Positions 33,631 through 41,477 of a stretch of DNA of 64,000 nucleotides are shown piece after piece (positions within the stretch are counted from its first letter, which is position 1; every line of letters starts with the position of its first letter). This stretch comes from Candidatus Contubernalis alkalaceticus (GTDB lineage: Bacteria; Bacillota; Dethiobacteria; SKNC01): NCBI RefSeq assembly GCF_022558445.1, contig NZ_CP054699.1, forward strand, positions 1,506,001 to 1,570,000, in the 5' to 3' direction. Both the position numbers and the translations under genes were made by a program. Below the pieces are notes generated by a model that saw only the letters and a program-made list of their open reading frames with translations, was not told the origin of the DNA and did not search any database.

Positions 33631-33659
33631 AAAAAACCCCTGCACAAAAGAACAAGGAG
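33631..33659 (-). terminator. Second leader terminator below riboswitch copy 2
   Basis: On the minus strand CTCCTTG and CAGGGG arms pair (with G-U) around TTCTTTTGTG and are followed by six T residues. As in copy 1, this is a second terminator some 50 bases below the riboswitch terminator, before tupA. Confidence 0.6.
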
Positions 33660-33710
33660 CCGAACTTAAAGGCTTTTTATAAAAGTGCTTAGGGAAATAT
33701 TCAATAAAAT

Positions 33711-33873
33711 AAAAAAGCGCCTAAACAAGACGCACAAAAGCATATTAACCGGCTCATTTATGAGCTGCCTTTATGGTTCTCCTTTCCTCAACGGGAGGCA
33801 CCACCGTTTCCAGTGACACCCTATCGGTCTAGTACCGTAGGTTTTACCTTTAGGTCTACAAGACTCGGAGTTA
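33711..33873 (-). ncRNA. Moco/Tuco riboswitch, copy 2 (tupABC)
   Basis: Nearly the same RNA as copy 1: ACTCCGAGTC, ACCGATAGGGTG, a CACT/GGTG stem capped by GGAAAC, GCCTCCCGTTGAGGAAAGGAGA, AAAGGCAGCTC and a short GCGTC/GGCGC terminator with T6. The aptamer 3' half and terminator region differ from copy 1 at very few bases, while the 5' variable stem differs more yet still pairs (AGG/CCT). It lies about 160 bases above tupA, so tungstate import should respond to cofactor level. Confidence 0.86.
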
Positions 33874-33971
33874 TTTTTTTTTTTACATCTTAATTATAAT
33901 ACAAATTTTTAAAAAATGTCAACAATAGTCAACTTGTTTTAGGGATTTTTAATTATCTTAAGTTTACTTGA

Positions 33972-34433
33972 TCAAATATTTTTGAATTCATTAATGATCT
34001 CAGGTCTATTTTTTAAAAAATTCACAAAACGATTAATAATCAGGAAGGATCCCCAGCTAATATGGTGTTCAATCTGTTCTACCTCTTTTTGTACTTGGTC
34101 TTCAATACCCAGCAGCAGAAAAAATTCTTTCAGAGTATTGTGACGGTCCAGAAAGAATTTCCCCATTCTTTTTCCTTCCTCTGTTAATTGTATCATTCCA
34201 TATTTTTCATAATTCAGCAAAGATTTTTCATGGAGTTTTTTCATCATTCGGGTTACTGATGGAGGCTGCACGTTTAGCTTTTCAGACAGATCATTTACCC
34301 GGGTATATCCGCTGGATTGGCTCAGGCGGTAGATCATTTCGATGTAGTCTTCCATACTGGGGGTCAGCATATCTTTGTCCGCTGTTATTTCATAACCCCT
34401 GGCAGTGTAAAATTTCTCATTTTCATCTTTCAT
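33972..34433 (-). CDS. mntR: MntR, manganese-responsive DtxR-family repressor
   Basis: A 153-residue repressor. The winged-helix DNA-binding domain includes TPSMEDYIEMIYRL (carrying the Asp and Glu metal ligands) and VNDLSEKLNVQPPSVTRMMKKL. The dimerisation helix region RHNTLKEFFLLLGI and the block EVEQIEHHISWGS (Glu, Glu, His ligands) closely follow Bacillus MntR. A 20-residue N-terminal extension is unusual. It is divergent from the metal ABC importer at 34623, its likely target. Candidate operators lie in the shared intergenic region. Confidence 0.88.
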   Translation of the reverse strand: MKDENEKFYTARGYEITADKDMLTPSMEDYIEMIYRLSQSSGYTRVNDLSEKLNVQPPSVTRMMKKLHEKSLLNYEKYGMIQLTEEGKRMGKFFLDRHNTLKEFFLLLGIEDQVQKEVEQIEHHISWGSFLIINRFVNFLKNRPEIINEFKNI

Positions 34434-34479
34434 CTGGTAACCCCCTTAAGGAATTAATATGCAGGAAATTATTTATTCA

Positions 34480-34505
34480 TGTCTACAGGTTCTTACAGGT
34501 AGACA
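34480..34505. promoter_or_regulatory. Inverted repeat between mntR and the metal importer
   Basis: TGTCTAC and GTAGACA form a perfect 7-bp inverted repeat with a 12-base spacer, midway in the divergent promoter region. A second symmetric site, TTTAGCTAAA, is at 34539-34548. Either could bind MntR dimers; which one is used is unknown. Confidence 0.45.
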
Positions 34506-34622
34506 AACACCAAAAATGTCGTTACTTAATATAATGATTTTAGCTAAAGTATTAGCCGGGGTTAACATTTTTTCACACCGCTATTTTTTTTGGATAAACA
34601 GAATAAGGAGGCTTAAAAAAAC

Positions 34623-35378
34623 ATGGAAGTTAAAGTAAAAGTAAACAATTTAACTGTATCTTACAGTGGAAAAAAAGTTTTTGAAAACATATCTTTTTCT
34701 GTGGGAGCCGGCCAGTTAGTGGGCATTATCGGTCCTAATGGTGCTGGCAAATCAACCCTGTTGAAGTCTATTTTGGGCCTGATGGCCATAGACCGGGGAG
34801 AAGTTAAGATTTTAAACGGTTCAGTTGGCAGCGCCCGCAGAAAAATTGCTTATGTTCCTCAAAGGAACGACATCAACCTGGATTTCCCTGTCTCTGTTGA
34901 AGATGTAGTGATGATGGGCCGTTTTCCTCATTTGACCTGGTGGGGAATGCCCAGGAAAAATGATCGAAAGGTGGTGACGGAAAGTTTAGAAGAAGTTGAT
35001 ATGATTGCCTATAGGCATCGACAGATCGGTCAGCTTTCCGGTGGACAGCTGCAGAGAGTTTTTTTAGCCAGGGCTTTGGCACAAGAAGCGGAGCTCTTTT
35101 TCCTCGACGAACCTTTTGCCGGAATTGATATGTCTTCAGAAAGTATGATCATGGATCTTCTAAAGGGTTTGCGGGACCAGGGGAAGAGCATCTTTGTAGT
35201 ACACCATGACTTAAGTAAGGCAGAAATATACTTCGATACTCTGGTTCTTTTAAAGAATCGTCTAGTGGCATTTGGCAGTAAAGATATGGTTTTTCGGGAA
35301 GAGACTCTGAGGGAGGCATATGAAGGTAGGGTATCTACTTTTTCTGGTTCTGACAAACTAATGGTGGTTAACGGATGA
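34623..35378 (+). CDS. Manganese/zinc ABC importer ATPase (MntB/ZnuC-type)
   Basis: A 251-residue ATPase of the metal-importer class. Walker A GPNGAGKST, Q-loop VPQRNDINLDFPVSVEDVV (typical of Mn/Zn importers), signature LSGGQLQR, Walker B LFFLDEPF and switch His FVVHHDLS. ATG follows AAGGAGGCTTAAAAAAAC. The permease gene overlaps its stop by four bases. Divergence from mntR makes Mn(II) the best guess for substrate. Confidence 0.9.
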   Translation: MEVKVKVNNLTVSYSGKKVFENISFSVGAGQLVGIIGPNGAGKSTLLKSILGLMAIDRGEVKILNGSVGSARRKIAYVPQRNDINLDFPVSVEDVVMMGRFPHLTWWGMPRKNDRKVVTESLEEVDMIAYRHRQIGQLSGGQLQRVFLARALAQEAELFFLDEPFAGIDMSSESMIMDLLKGLRDQGKSIFVVHHDLSKAEIYFDTLVLLKNRLVAFGSKDMVFREETLREAYEGRVSTFSGSDKLMVVNG

Positions 35379-36241
35379 TGGATAGCCTACATTTTTTTAT
35401 AGACTCTCTGATGAACTATAGTTATTTACAGAATGCTATGGCAGGTGGGATCATGGTTGGAACCATCTGTGGATTCATTGGTTGTTTTATTATACTTAGG
35501 GGAATGGCTCTGATGGGTGATGCAATTTCCCATGCTGTTCTGCCAGGCGTTGCTGCAGCTTATATCTTTGGTTTTAGCATCTTTATTGGAGCGGTCATTA
35601 CGGGTGTTCTAACCTCAATAGCAATAGGTTATATTACTCAAAACAGCAAATTAAAGGATGATACTGCTATTGGCTTGATGTTTACCTCCGCCTTTGCGTT
35701 GGGAGTGATTTTAATTACCCTGCAGAGAGGAACCGGGGTAGATCTGTGGCATATACTATTTGGTAATGTGCTGGCAGTATCCCGGGAGGACCTTATGCTG
35801 ATATTAATTATAGGGCTTTTGGTGGTGGGCTGTATTTTCCTTTTTTATAAACAGATTCTTTTAAGCACCTTCGATCCAATAATGGCTCGTGCTGTGGGAG
35901 TTCCCACCAATATTATTCACTATCTGATGATGCTTCTTCTTTCACTGGTTACTGTTGCCTCTCTTAAAACGGTAGGAATTGTCCTGGTGGTAGCCATGTT
36001 TATTGCACCGGGTGCTACAGCTTATTTGTTAACAGAACGTCTGCCTTCTATGCTGGCTTTATCCGCTGTGTTTGGTATTGTTTCAGCAGTAACGGGAGTC
36101 TACCTTTCTTTCATTTTTGATGTGGCCACTGGAGCCTCCATCGTAATGGTTGCTTCACTTCTTTTTGCTTTGAGCTTCTTCTTATCACCAAAACAGGGGC
36201 TTTTAGTGCAAAAATATCGGGTTTGGAGGGCAGGGGTATAG
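35375..36241 (+). CDS. Manganese/zinc ABC importer permease
   Basis: A 288-residue ABC-3 permease with about eight hydrophobic segments. The family blocks are GTICGFIGCFIILRGMALMGDAISHAVLPG and, late in the protein, KTVGIVLVVAMFIAPGATAYL; both are given here only in part of their extent. The ATG overlaps the end of the ATPase gene, showing translational coupling. It forms the channel of the importer with the ATPase upstream and the binding protein downstream. Confidence 0.9.
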   Translation: MMDSLHFFIDSLMNYSYLQNAMAGGIMVGTICGFIGCFIILRGMALMGDAISHAVLPGVAAAYIFGFSIFIGAVITGVLTSIAIGYITQNSKLKDDTAIGLMFTSAFALGVILITLQRGTGVDLWHILFGNVLAVSREDLMLILIIGLLVVGCIFLFYKQILLSTFDPIMARAVGVPTNIIHYLMMLLLSLVTVASLKTVGIVLVVAMFIAPGATAYLLTERLPSMLALSAVFGIVSAVTGVYLSFIFDVATGASIVMVASLLFALSFFLSPKQGLLVQKYRVWRAGV

Positions 36242-36314
36242 AACCAATTGAATAATTTTAGAGATGGAAAGTTAAGGTATTAGCAAATTTAAAAATATTA
36301 TTGGAGGTCATATC

Positions 36315-37235
36315 TTGTTAAAAAAGAATGTTATTACAACCTATCTTATTTTATCTTTAATTATTGTATCCTTAGGGTTAGGGGGCTGCGGGAGCTCATT
36401 AGAACAAAACGGGGAATTAAAAGAAAAGCATTTGAAGGTGGTTACCAGTTTCTCTATCTTGGCAGATGTAGTGGAAAATATAGTAAGAGATCGAGGAAAT
36501 GTCCAATATATTGTTCCTATTGGTGAAAACCCTGAAGATTACGAACTACTGCCGGGAGAAATGAGGATGGCCACCGATGCCGATATAATATTTATTAATG
36601 GTATGGGCCTGGAGGGGAGTATGAAGGATGCGTTTGCAAGGGTAACAGAAACTCCTATAATTTCGGTCACAGCAGGAATTAAAGCAATCCCCCTGGAAGG
36701 AGATGATGCTCCGGACCCCCATGCCTGGCTAGATGCCGTAATAATGATGAAATACGTGGAAAATATAATGGAGTCTATTATAGAACTGGACCCTGGTGGA
36801 GAAAGAGCATACAGAGAAAACACGGCAGATTATTTGCTGCAGTTGGAGGAACTGGATGCATGGATTCGAAGTGAAACAGTAGAAATTCCAGAAAATAATC
36901 GGGTTATCGTAGTTAGTGAAAATGCTTACAAGTATTACGGAGAAGCGTACGGTTTTCAAACTGAGGGCATTTGGGAATTGAACTCCCATGAGGAGGGGAC
37001 TCCTCAGCAGATTTCCCGAGTGGTAGAATTGGTTAGAAATAATCAAATACCTGCTTTGTTTGTGGAAACCACAGTGGATCAGAGATACATGGAAACGGTC
37101 TCCCGGGAGACCGGGGTTCAAATAGCCGGGGAAGTATTTACAGATGCTCTGGGTCCAGCAGGCAGCGGTGCGGAAACCTATATTGAAATGATGAAATATA
37201 ATACACGATTATTTGTGGAGGGATTAAAAAACTAA
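36315..37235 (+). CDS. Metal-binding lipoprotein (MntA/ZnuA-type) with altered first ligand
   Basis: A 306-residue cluster-A1 solute-binding lipoprotein (lipobox LGLGGC). Metal-ligand blocks: PDPHAWLD gives the second His, GIWELNSHEEGTP the Glu, and FTDALGP the Asp. At the first ligand position the usual PHEYEP reads ENPEDYELLP, so the His is replaced by an acidic residue. That could shift selectivity from Zn to Mn or Fe. TTG start with a GGAGGTCATATC site; third gene of the importer operon. A terminator follows. Confidence 0.87.
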   Translation: MLKKNVITTYLILSLIIVSLGLGGCGSSLEQNGELKEKHLKVVTSFSILADVVENIVRDRGNVQYIVPIGENPEDYELLPGEMRMATDADIIFINGMGLEGSMKDAFARVTETPIISVTAGIKAIPLEGDDAPDPHAWLDAVIMMKYVENIMESIIELDPGGERAYRENTADYLLQLEELDAWIRSETVEIPENNRVIVVSENAYKYYGEAYGFQTEGIWELNSHEEGTPQQISRVVELVRNNQIPALFVETTVDQRYMETVSRETGVQIAGEVFTDALGPAGSGAETYIEMMKYNTRLFVEGLKN

Positions 37236-37326
37236 TCTATTTTACCTTTCACTGTACTTTCCCTTTTAAGAGGTGGACTTTTAGATAGATTTAATTGTAA
37301 GTTCAGCAAGGGTTTTTATATTTATT

Positions 37327-37367
37327 AAAAAAGGTGACCTTTTTAATTAAGTGGCCACCTTTTTTTT
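37327..37367 (+). terminator. Terminator after the metal importer operon
   Basis: AAGGTGACC and GGCCACCTT arms (one mismatch) around an AT-rich loop are flanked by A and T runs, so it may also serve the convergent gene at 37394. Confidence 0.7.
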
Positions 37368-37393
37368 ATGGTATTTTTAAAAAAAATAATTTG

Positions 37394-37744
37394 TTATTGA
37401 TTATTACTTTTTTCTTCTCCCTCTTGTATACCATCAGTGATAGCCTGGTTGACTTCTTTCATAAACTCATTTAAATCTTCTTGAGCCTGGACTAAATCTC
37501 TTAAAGTTTGATTTCCATGCATTTTCTCTCTCAGGGCATTAAATTTAGTCATCTGCTCCTGGTTAGGCTGAACGCCCATTCTTTGTGCTGTTTCAAGCTC
37601 CTGCTGCACTTCTTGTACATTCTGAATAATTTCCTGAGCCGCCGGGTCTTTTGAAAGATTCTCTTCCTTAACTTTTAATTCCAGAAATTCTGAACTGTTT
37701 CTTATTTCTCGACCCAGTTCTTTTGCTTTTTGTATTGAAGACAA
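37394..37744 (-). CDS. YlbF/YheA-family protein
   Basis: A 116-residue helical protein of the YlbF family. The signature region includes AKELGREIRNSSEFLELK, then QEIIQNVQEVQQELETAQ. In Bacillus, YlbF and YmcA with YaaT affect RNase Y and development; the length here is closer to YheA. The role is therefore open. TTG at 37744 is preferred, as GGGAGGG lies six bases upstream; the ATG at 37759 overlaps that site. The C-terminal tail is acidic. Confidence 0.82.
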   Translation of the reverse strand: MSSIQKAKELGREIRNSSEFLELKVKEENLSKDPAAQEIIQNVQEVQQELETAQRMGVQPNQEQMTKFNALREKMHGNQTLRDLVQAQEDLNEFMKEVNQAITDGIQEGEEKSNNQ

Positions 37745-37845
37745 AAAATTCCCTCCCATTTCTGTTATAAAAACAGCTTATTTATTATTATCTTCTTTAT
37801 ATACCTACAATATCCTTTTCAAAAGGCAAAATAATATGATAACTT

Positions 37846-37896
37846 TTAAGACAAAAAAAGCTGCTGATATTTAATCAGCAGCTTTTTTTGTCTTAA
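37846..37896. terminator. Strong bidirectional terminator
   Basis: A 22-bp stem (AAGACAAAAAAAGCTGCTGA and its complement) with a TATTTAA loop carries A7 and T7 runs inside the stem. It separates the YlbF-family gene from the DUF4363 gene region. Confidence 0.85.
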
Positions 37897-37975
37897 ATGG
37901 CAGTTTCTATTATTTTATATTCTTTTTTTATAATACTAATTCCACCAACTAGAGTTAGGGGTCTTTTTTCTCCTT

Positions 37976-38112
37976 TTAAATTAAAAGTATTCCTAATACA
38001 GCAAATACCAGCAGGCCAAGTTTACAAGTGTTGCAATGATAAACCATCCAATAACGGGTATTATAACTCTTACAAAACTAATGGTAAAAGCACCGATGAA
38101 ATGAGTAATCCT
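37976..38112 (-). pseudogene. Frameshifted small membrane protein remnant
   Basis: Directly below the DUF4363 gene, the minus strand encodes HFIGAFTISFVRVIIPVIGW and then FIIATLV. After a frame change it continues as LGLLVFAVLGILLI with a stop. Together these would be two to three membrane helices. There is no standard start codon. It looks like a decayed small membrane gene. Confidence 0.35.
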
Positions 38113-38493
38113 TCAAAAAATATTACTTAAGATGGGTTTTTCCCTATCTTTTATCCGATGTACCATCCTCCTGGTTAGACTGACCTCTACTAATGCATCT
38201 TCTTTCTGTTCAATATTAACTAGTCTGGCCAGCCTAATAAAAGCATGATCCAATTGGTCAATTTCTCTATGGTCCATGAGAGGGTTCCACCATAAGATAG
38301 CCCGTTCCCATTTATCTTGTAGGTTTTCTATTAAATGTGTTGATTCTTCCCATTGGTCTTCTTCAATTCTTTGTTCAAGCTTATCAAGAGTAGAAGTCAG
38401 TTCTTCTGAAATTTGTGAAACTTGAAAATAAGTATAGAAAGAAAAAACTAGTAATAACGCAAGCAGTAAAGCCATTCCCATCATTATTTTCAA
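38113..38493 (-). CDS. DUF4363 family protein
   Basis: A 126-residue protein with one N-terminal membrane helix (MMGMALLLALLLVFSFYTYF) and a helical extracytoplasmic domain. Features include WEESTHLIENLQDKWERAILWW, then LDHAFIRLARLVNIEQKEDAL. These match DUF4363 proteins of spore-formers, often beside DUF421 membrane proteins. No DUF421 gene is here, but the remnant below may once have been a membrane partner. TTG start after AAAGGATG. Function unknown. Confidence 0.8.
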   Translation of the reverse strand: MKIMMGMALLLALLLVFSFYTYFQVSQISEELTSTLDKLEQRIEEDQWEESTHLIENLQDKWERAILWWNPLMDHREIDQLDHAFIRLARLVNIEQKEDALVEVSLTRRMVHRIKDREKPILSNIF

Positions 38494-38625
38494 AATAATC
38501 GCATCCTTTATTTTGTAGTGATTAAGTGATAATATAAGTATTTCCTAATCATTACAAAATAATCGAACCATTCTTTTCTATGAATATTGCCCCGTTAGAT
38601 AGATTTAGGATAATTTTTTGTTTGA

Positions 38626-39327
38626 CTACATGAATCCTCCTGCTATGAATTGGTTTAAAGAAGATAACCCATATATAAGCAGCAGGTAGAATGCTTTATA
38701 GCCCAGTACTGCTGCTGCAGATTTCTTTTTTGACAAACCATAGACGATAGAGAAACCAACAATTAACAGGATTACATTCCACAGAACAAAAATATCCGCT
38801 TGATTATGTAAAACACTAGTTGCGGATGCAAATTCGCCAGTGGAAAAAAACCAAATAGTTTTAAAAACTTCCCGTAAAAATAAAGGAATCCAGGATAACC
38901 CTAAAACTGCCAGGGTTTTAGAATATTTAGCTTCTCCTCCCATCAAGTTAAATACCAGGGTGAGTATTCCCCCCATAATCAACCAGCCGAAAATAGTGCC
39001 TATTATACCTCCAATGATAAGAAATGAAGAAATGATTGTAGTAAATATTCCGCTGGTCAGCATTTCTTCGGTCTGGGCTAAACCTTCTTCGGTCATCCCT
39101 TCCATTCCCCGTACTTCTTCTAATGCCGCCTCTGTGTCTCCCAATACGGAGGCACCAATCCAACCCGTAAGAAATCCAGCTGCAGCCATTATGATAATTG
39201 AAAAAATGATAATTCTTTTGAGGTTTATATTCTCAAAGGCTCGGGATGGCTTAAAAAAAATGTTCTTTAAGCTGCTGCTCAAACTTTGTTGTTCATTTTC
39301 TTGTTCTATCATAATTTCTTCTTTCAT
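38626..39327 (-). CDS. Yip1-family membrane protein
   Basis: A 233-residue protein with a cytoplasmic N terminus and about five membrane segments (IIIFSIIIMAAAGFLTG, IIGGIIGTIFGWLIMGGIL and others). The start SLKNIFFKPSRAFENI is the usual Yip1-domain opening, and EAKYSKTLAVLGLSWIPLFL is the central block. It is encoded 28 bases below an ABC exporter permease and may be part of that operon. Bacterial Yip1 proteins have no settled function. Confidence 0.8.
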   Translation of the reverse strand: MKEEIMIEQENEQQSLSSSLKNIFFKPSRAFENINLKRIIIFSIIIMAAAGFLTGWIGASVLGDTEAALEEVRGMEGMTEEGLAQTEEMLTSGIFTTIISSFLIIGGIIGTIFGWLIMGGILTLVFNLMGGEAKYSKTLAVLGLSWIPLFLREVFKTIWFFSTGEFASATSVLHNQADIFVLWNVILLIVGFSIVYGLSKKKSAAAVLGYKAFYLLLIYGLSSLNQFIAGGFM

Positions 39328-39354
39328 ATTAAATCACCCTTCCAAGTTTCTTTA

Positions 39355-40614
39355 TTAATCGTGCCTGATAGCCTCCAGAGGGCTTAATTTCATGGCTTTT
39401 ATAGCAGGGTAAAGGCCGGACCCCATGCCAACTACTACAGCAAAAATCAAGATAAAAACCACCAGACCCGGAGGAGTTGAAATCAGTTGAATGGAATCTC
39501 CTCCCTGAGAGGTTATATAAATATTTGCTCCAAAGTTTATTATCTGACCAAAAATCCAGCCGCAGAAAACTCCAGCAAAGCCCCCAATCAGTCCAATAGC
39601 CAAAGCCTCCAGTATAAACATGTTTCTGATGTCGTTCAAAGATGCACCTACAACCTTCATTACCCCTATCTCCCGGGTTCTCTCGTATATGGACATAAGC
39701 ATGGTATTTACGATACCCAGGGAAGCTACCACCAAAGCGATGGCTCCGATAGATCCCAGTAAAATCTGCAGGATACGAAAGATTGTATTCATTGAGTCTA
39801 GGATCTGTTTCAGTGAAAAGATGAAGAATCCTCGGGATTGAAGCTCCTCAGTTACGTAGTCTACCTCCTGGGCAGTGGTCACTTTTACCTGAACCCGGTC
39901 ATAACCATCCCTGGAGAAATTTATTTCTTCACCCATAGACCACAAATACATTTCCTCCGCCATTTCCAGGGGAATAAGAATGGAATAATCGTTGCTATCT
40001 CCTCTTTCTTCCAGGGTTCCCGAGGAGGTCATACGGAAGTTTTTACTCTCTTCTTCGGTCTCGTTAAAACGGGTGACATTTACCTGAAAGGATCCTCGTT
40101 CTAGCAGTGTTTTAGCCTGCCCCATACTTTCATGGACTTTACTTCCTATAAGCACTCCCCGGGGCTGTCTATCAATTTCTCTTCCGTCTTCCAACCGAAT
40201 GCCGAATTCCCTTAAACTGAGGAAATCCATCCCTACAAAATCCACATGAAAGGACTGACCACGAATTTCAATAGAGGCCATGTAAACCTGGACCATGGGG
40301 GAAACAGCCTCCACTCCTTCTATTCTTTTTATATCTCTAATAGCTTTACTGTCTAAGGGATAGTCGGGCTGACTTCCTCCTCCGAAAAAGAGCTGTCCTT
40401 CTGTTAGGCTATAACCGGGCATTACTTCAAGGACCTGAAGGTCGGCTAATTGAGAGAATTCCCGGGTAACGTTGTCCTGCAGCCCCACTCCCAAGGAGAC
40501 CATGGTCATTATAGCTCCTGTCCCAATGATAACTCCAATCAGCGTTAATATCGTTCGAAGTTTGGTTCGCCAAAGATTTCCCCAAATAAATAATATTAGT
40601 TCTAATCTAAACAT
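39355..40614 (-). CDS. MacB/FtsX-type ABC transporter permease
   Basis: A 419-residue permease. One membrane helix near the N terminus (TILTLIGVIIGTGAIMTMVS), a large extracytoplasmic MacB-like domain (about 45-270), and three C-terminal helices. The FtsX block is NTMLMSIYERTREIGVMKVVGA. Such permeases use ATP energy for mechanical signalling or export of peptides and lipoproteins, not substrate channels. It is downstream of a matching ATPase and a secreted accessory protein, forming a three-gene system. Confidence 0.9.
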   Translation of the reverse strand: MFRLELILFIWGNLWRTKLRTILTLIGVIIGTGAIMTMVSLGVGLQDNVTREFSQLADLQVLEVMPGYSLTEGQLFFGGGSQPDYPLDSKAIRDIKRIEGVEAVSPMVQVYMASIEIRGQSFHVDFVGMDFLSLREFGIRLEDGREIDRQPRGVLIGSKVHESMGQAKTLLERGSFQVNVTRFNETEEESKNFRMTSSGTLEERGDSNDYSILIPLEMAEEMYLWSMGEEINFSRDGYDRVQVKVTTAQEVDYVTEELQSRGFFIFSLKQILDSMNTIFRILQILLGSIGAIALVVASLGIVNTMLMSIYERTREIGVMKVVGASLNDIRNMFILEALAIGLIGGFAGVFCGWIFGQIINFGANIYITSQGGDSIQLISTPPGLVVFILIFAVVVGMGSGLYPAIKAMKLSPLEAIRHD

Positions 40615-40619
40615 ATGCT

Positions 40620-41477
40620 TTACCCCAAACCAAAGATTCTTCTAAAGAAACTGCCGAAAGAACTAAAAAAGCCATTTCCTGAATCTTCCCCTTTTTCCGG
40701 TTCTGAATTTTCTTCTATCTGTGTTACCGTTATTTCTTTTTCAAGGACAGAAGACTGTTTTTGATTCATGGAATCCAGGTAGGATACTTCAATAGTTACC
40801 CGGTTTTTTCCCGACTTTAGTGCTTGTCCATTGGCTGAAAAAAAGTCCATATCTCCCGGGTTGAATGTACCTAGAAAATAGGCTGATGGATAAAAATCAA
40901 TATCTCCCGATATTGTTAACAGGACATTTTCCAAGGGATAACGTCCTCCGTTTACCACTTCTCCTTCCAAAGTGACATTTTGGGGACCTACAACCTCTAA
41001 GGGCAGCATAACATTATGTAAGGACATGGCACTTTCTCCTGAGACGATGATTCCAGATACATGGCGGGACTCATAATGGATTCCCTGATGATTCCAGTAT
41101 TCAAGATTGTAAACAAGGTTATACAGGCCGGGCTCTAAATCTCCTGCTGTAATCATGGTGATTTCTTCCGAAGCCTCTTTATTAGCATCTATTCGGCCAA
41201 AATGTATGGTATTGGTTTTTTTCAAAGGAGAGAACCCTTCCAGGGTTTCCTGGCCTTCTATCGAATCCAGAGTTAAGTTGATTCGACGGGCTGACTGGTT
41301 GCCGTGGTTATTTAACGTTATTTTCAAGGTAAATTCACTGCCGGAGGTTACCGGATGCGGCTCGGTTTCCACTGCGTCAATAAGTACCACCGGACGGTTT
41401 ACGGAAGCTTCTGCCGGCAGGGCAGGCATAATTAATAACAAAATGATAGCGAGAATTGCAGCAATCTTTTTCTTCAC
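40620..41477 (-). CDS. Secreted CARDB-like accessory protein
   Basis: A 285-residue exported protein. A signal peptide (AAILAIILLLIMPALPAEA) is followed by beta-rich repeats such as VTSGSEFTLKITLNNHG and the similar VEVSYLDSMN region. These look like CARDB/APHP immunoglobulin-type domains. The C terminus has FSSFGSFFRRIFGLG, an amphipathic or anchor segment. GTG start follows GAGGTAAGTTAA and abuts the ATPase stop. It lies between ATPase and permease genes, so it probably works outside the membrane with the MacB-like permease. Confidence 0.78.
   Translation of the reverse strand: MKKKIAAILAIILLLIMPALPAEASVNRPVVLIDAVETEPHPVTSGSEFTLKITLNNHGNQSARRINLTLDSIEGQETLEGFSPLKKTNTIHFGRIDANKEASEEITMITAGDLEPGLYNLVYNLEYWNHQGIHYESRHVSGIIVSGESAMSLHNVMLPLEVVGPQNVTLEGEVVNGGRYPLENVLLTISGDIDFYPSAYFLGTFNPGDMDFFSANGQALKSGKNRVTIEVSYLDSMNQKQSSVLEKEITVTQIEENSEPEKGEDSGNGFFSSFGSFFRRIFGLG

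Noticed and set aside
33972-36241. Reading the metal importer as a zinc (Zur-controlled) system
   Set aside because: The divergent regulator has the MntR ligand pattern (TPSMEDYIE, EQIEHH), so manganese is the better guess.
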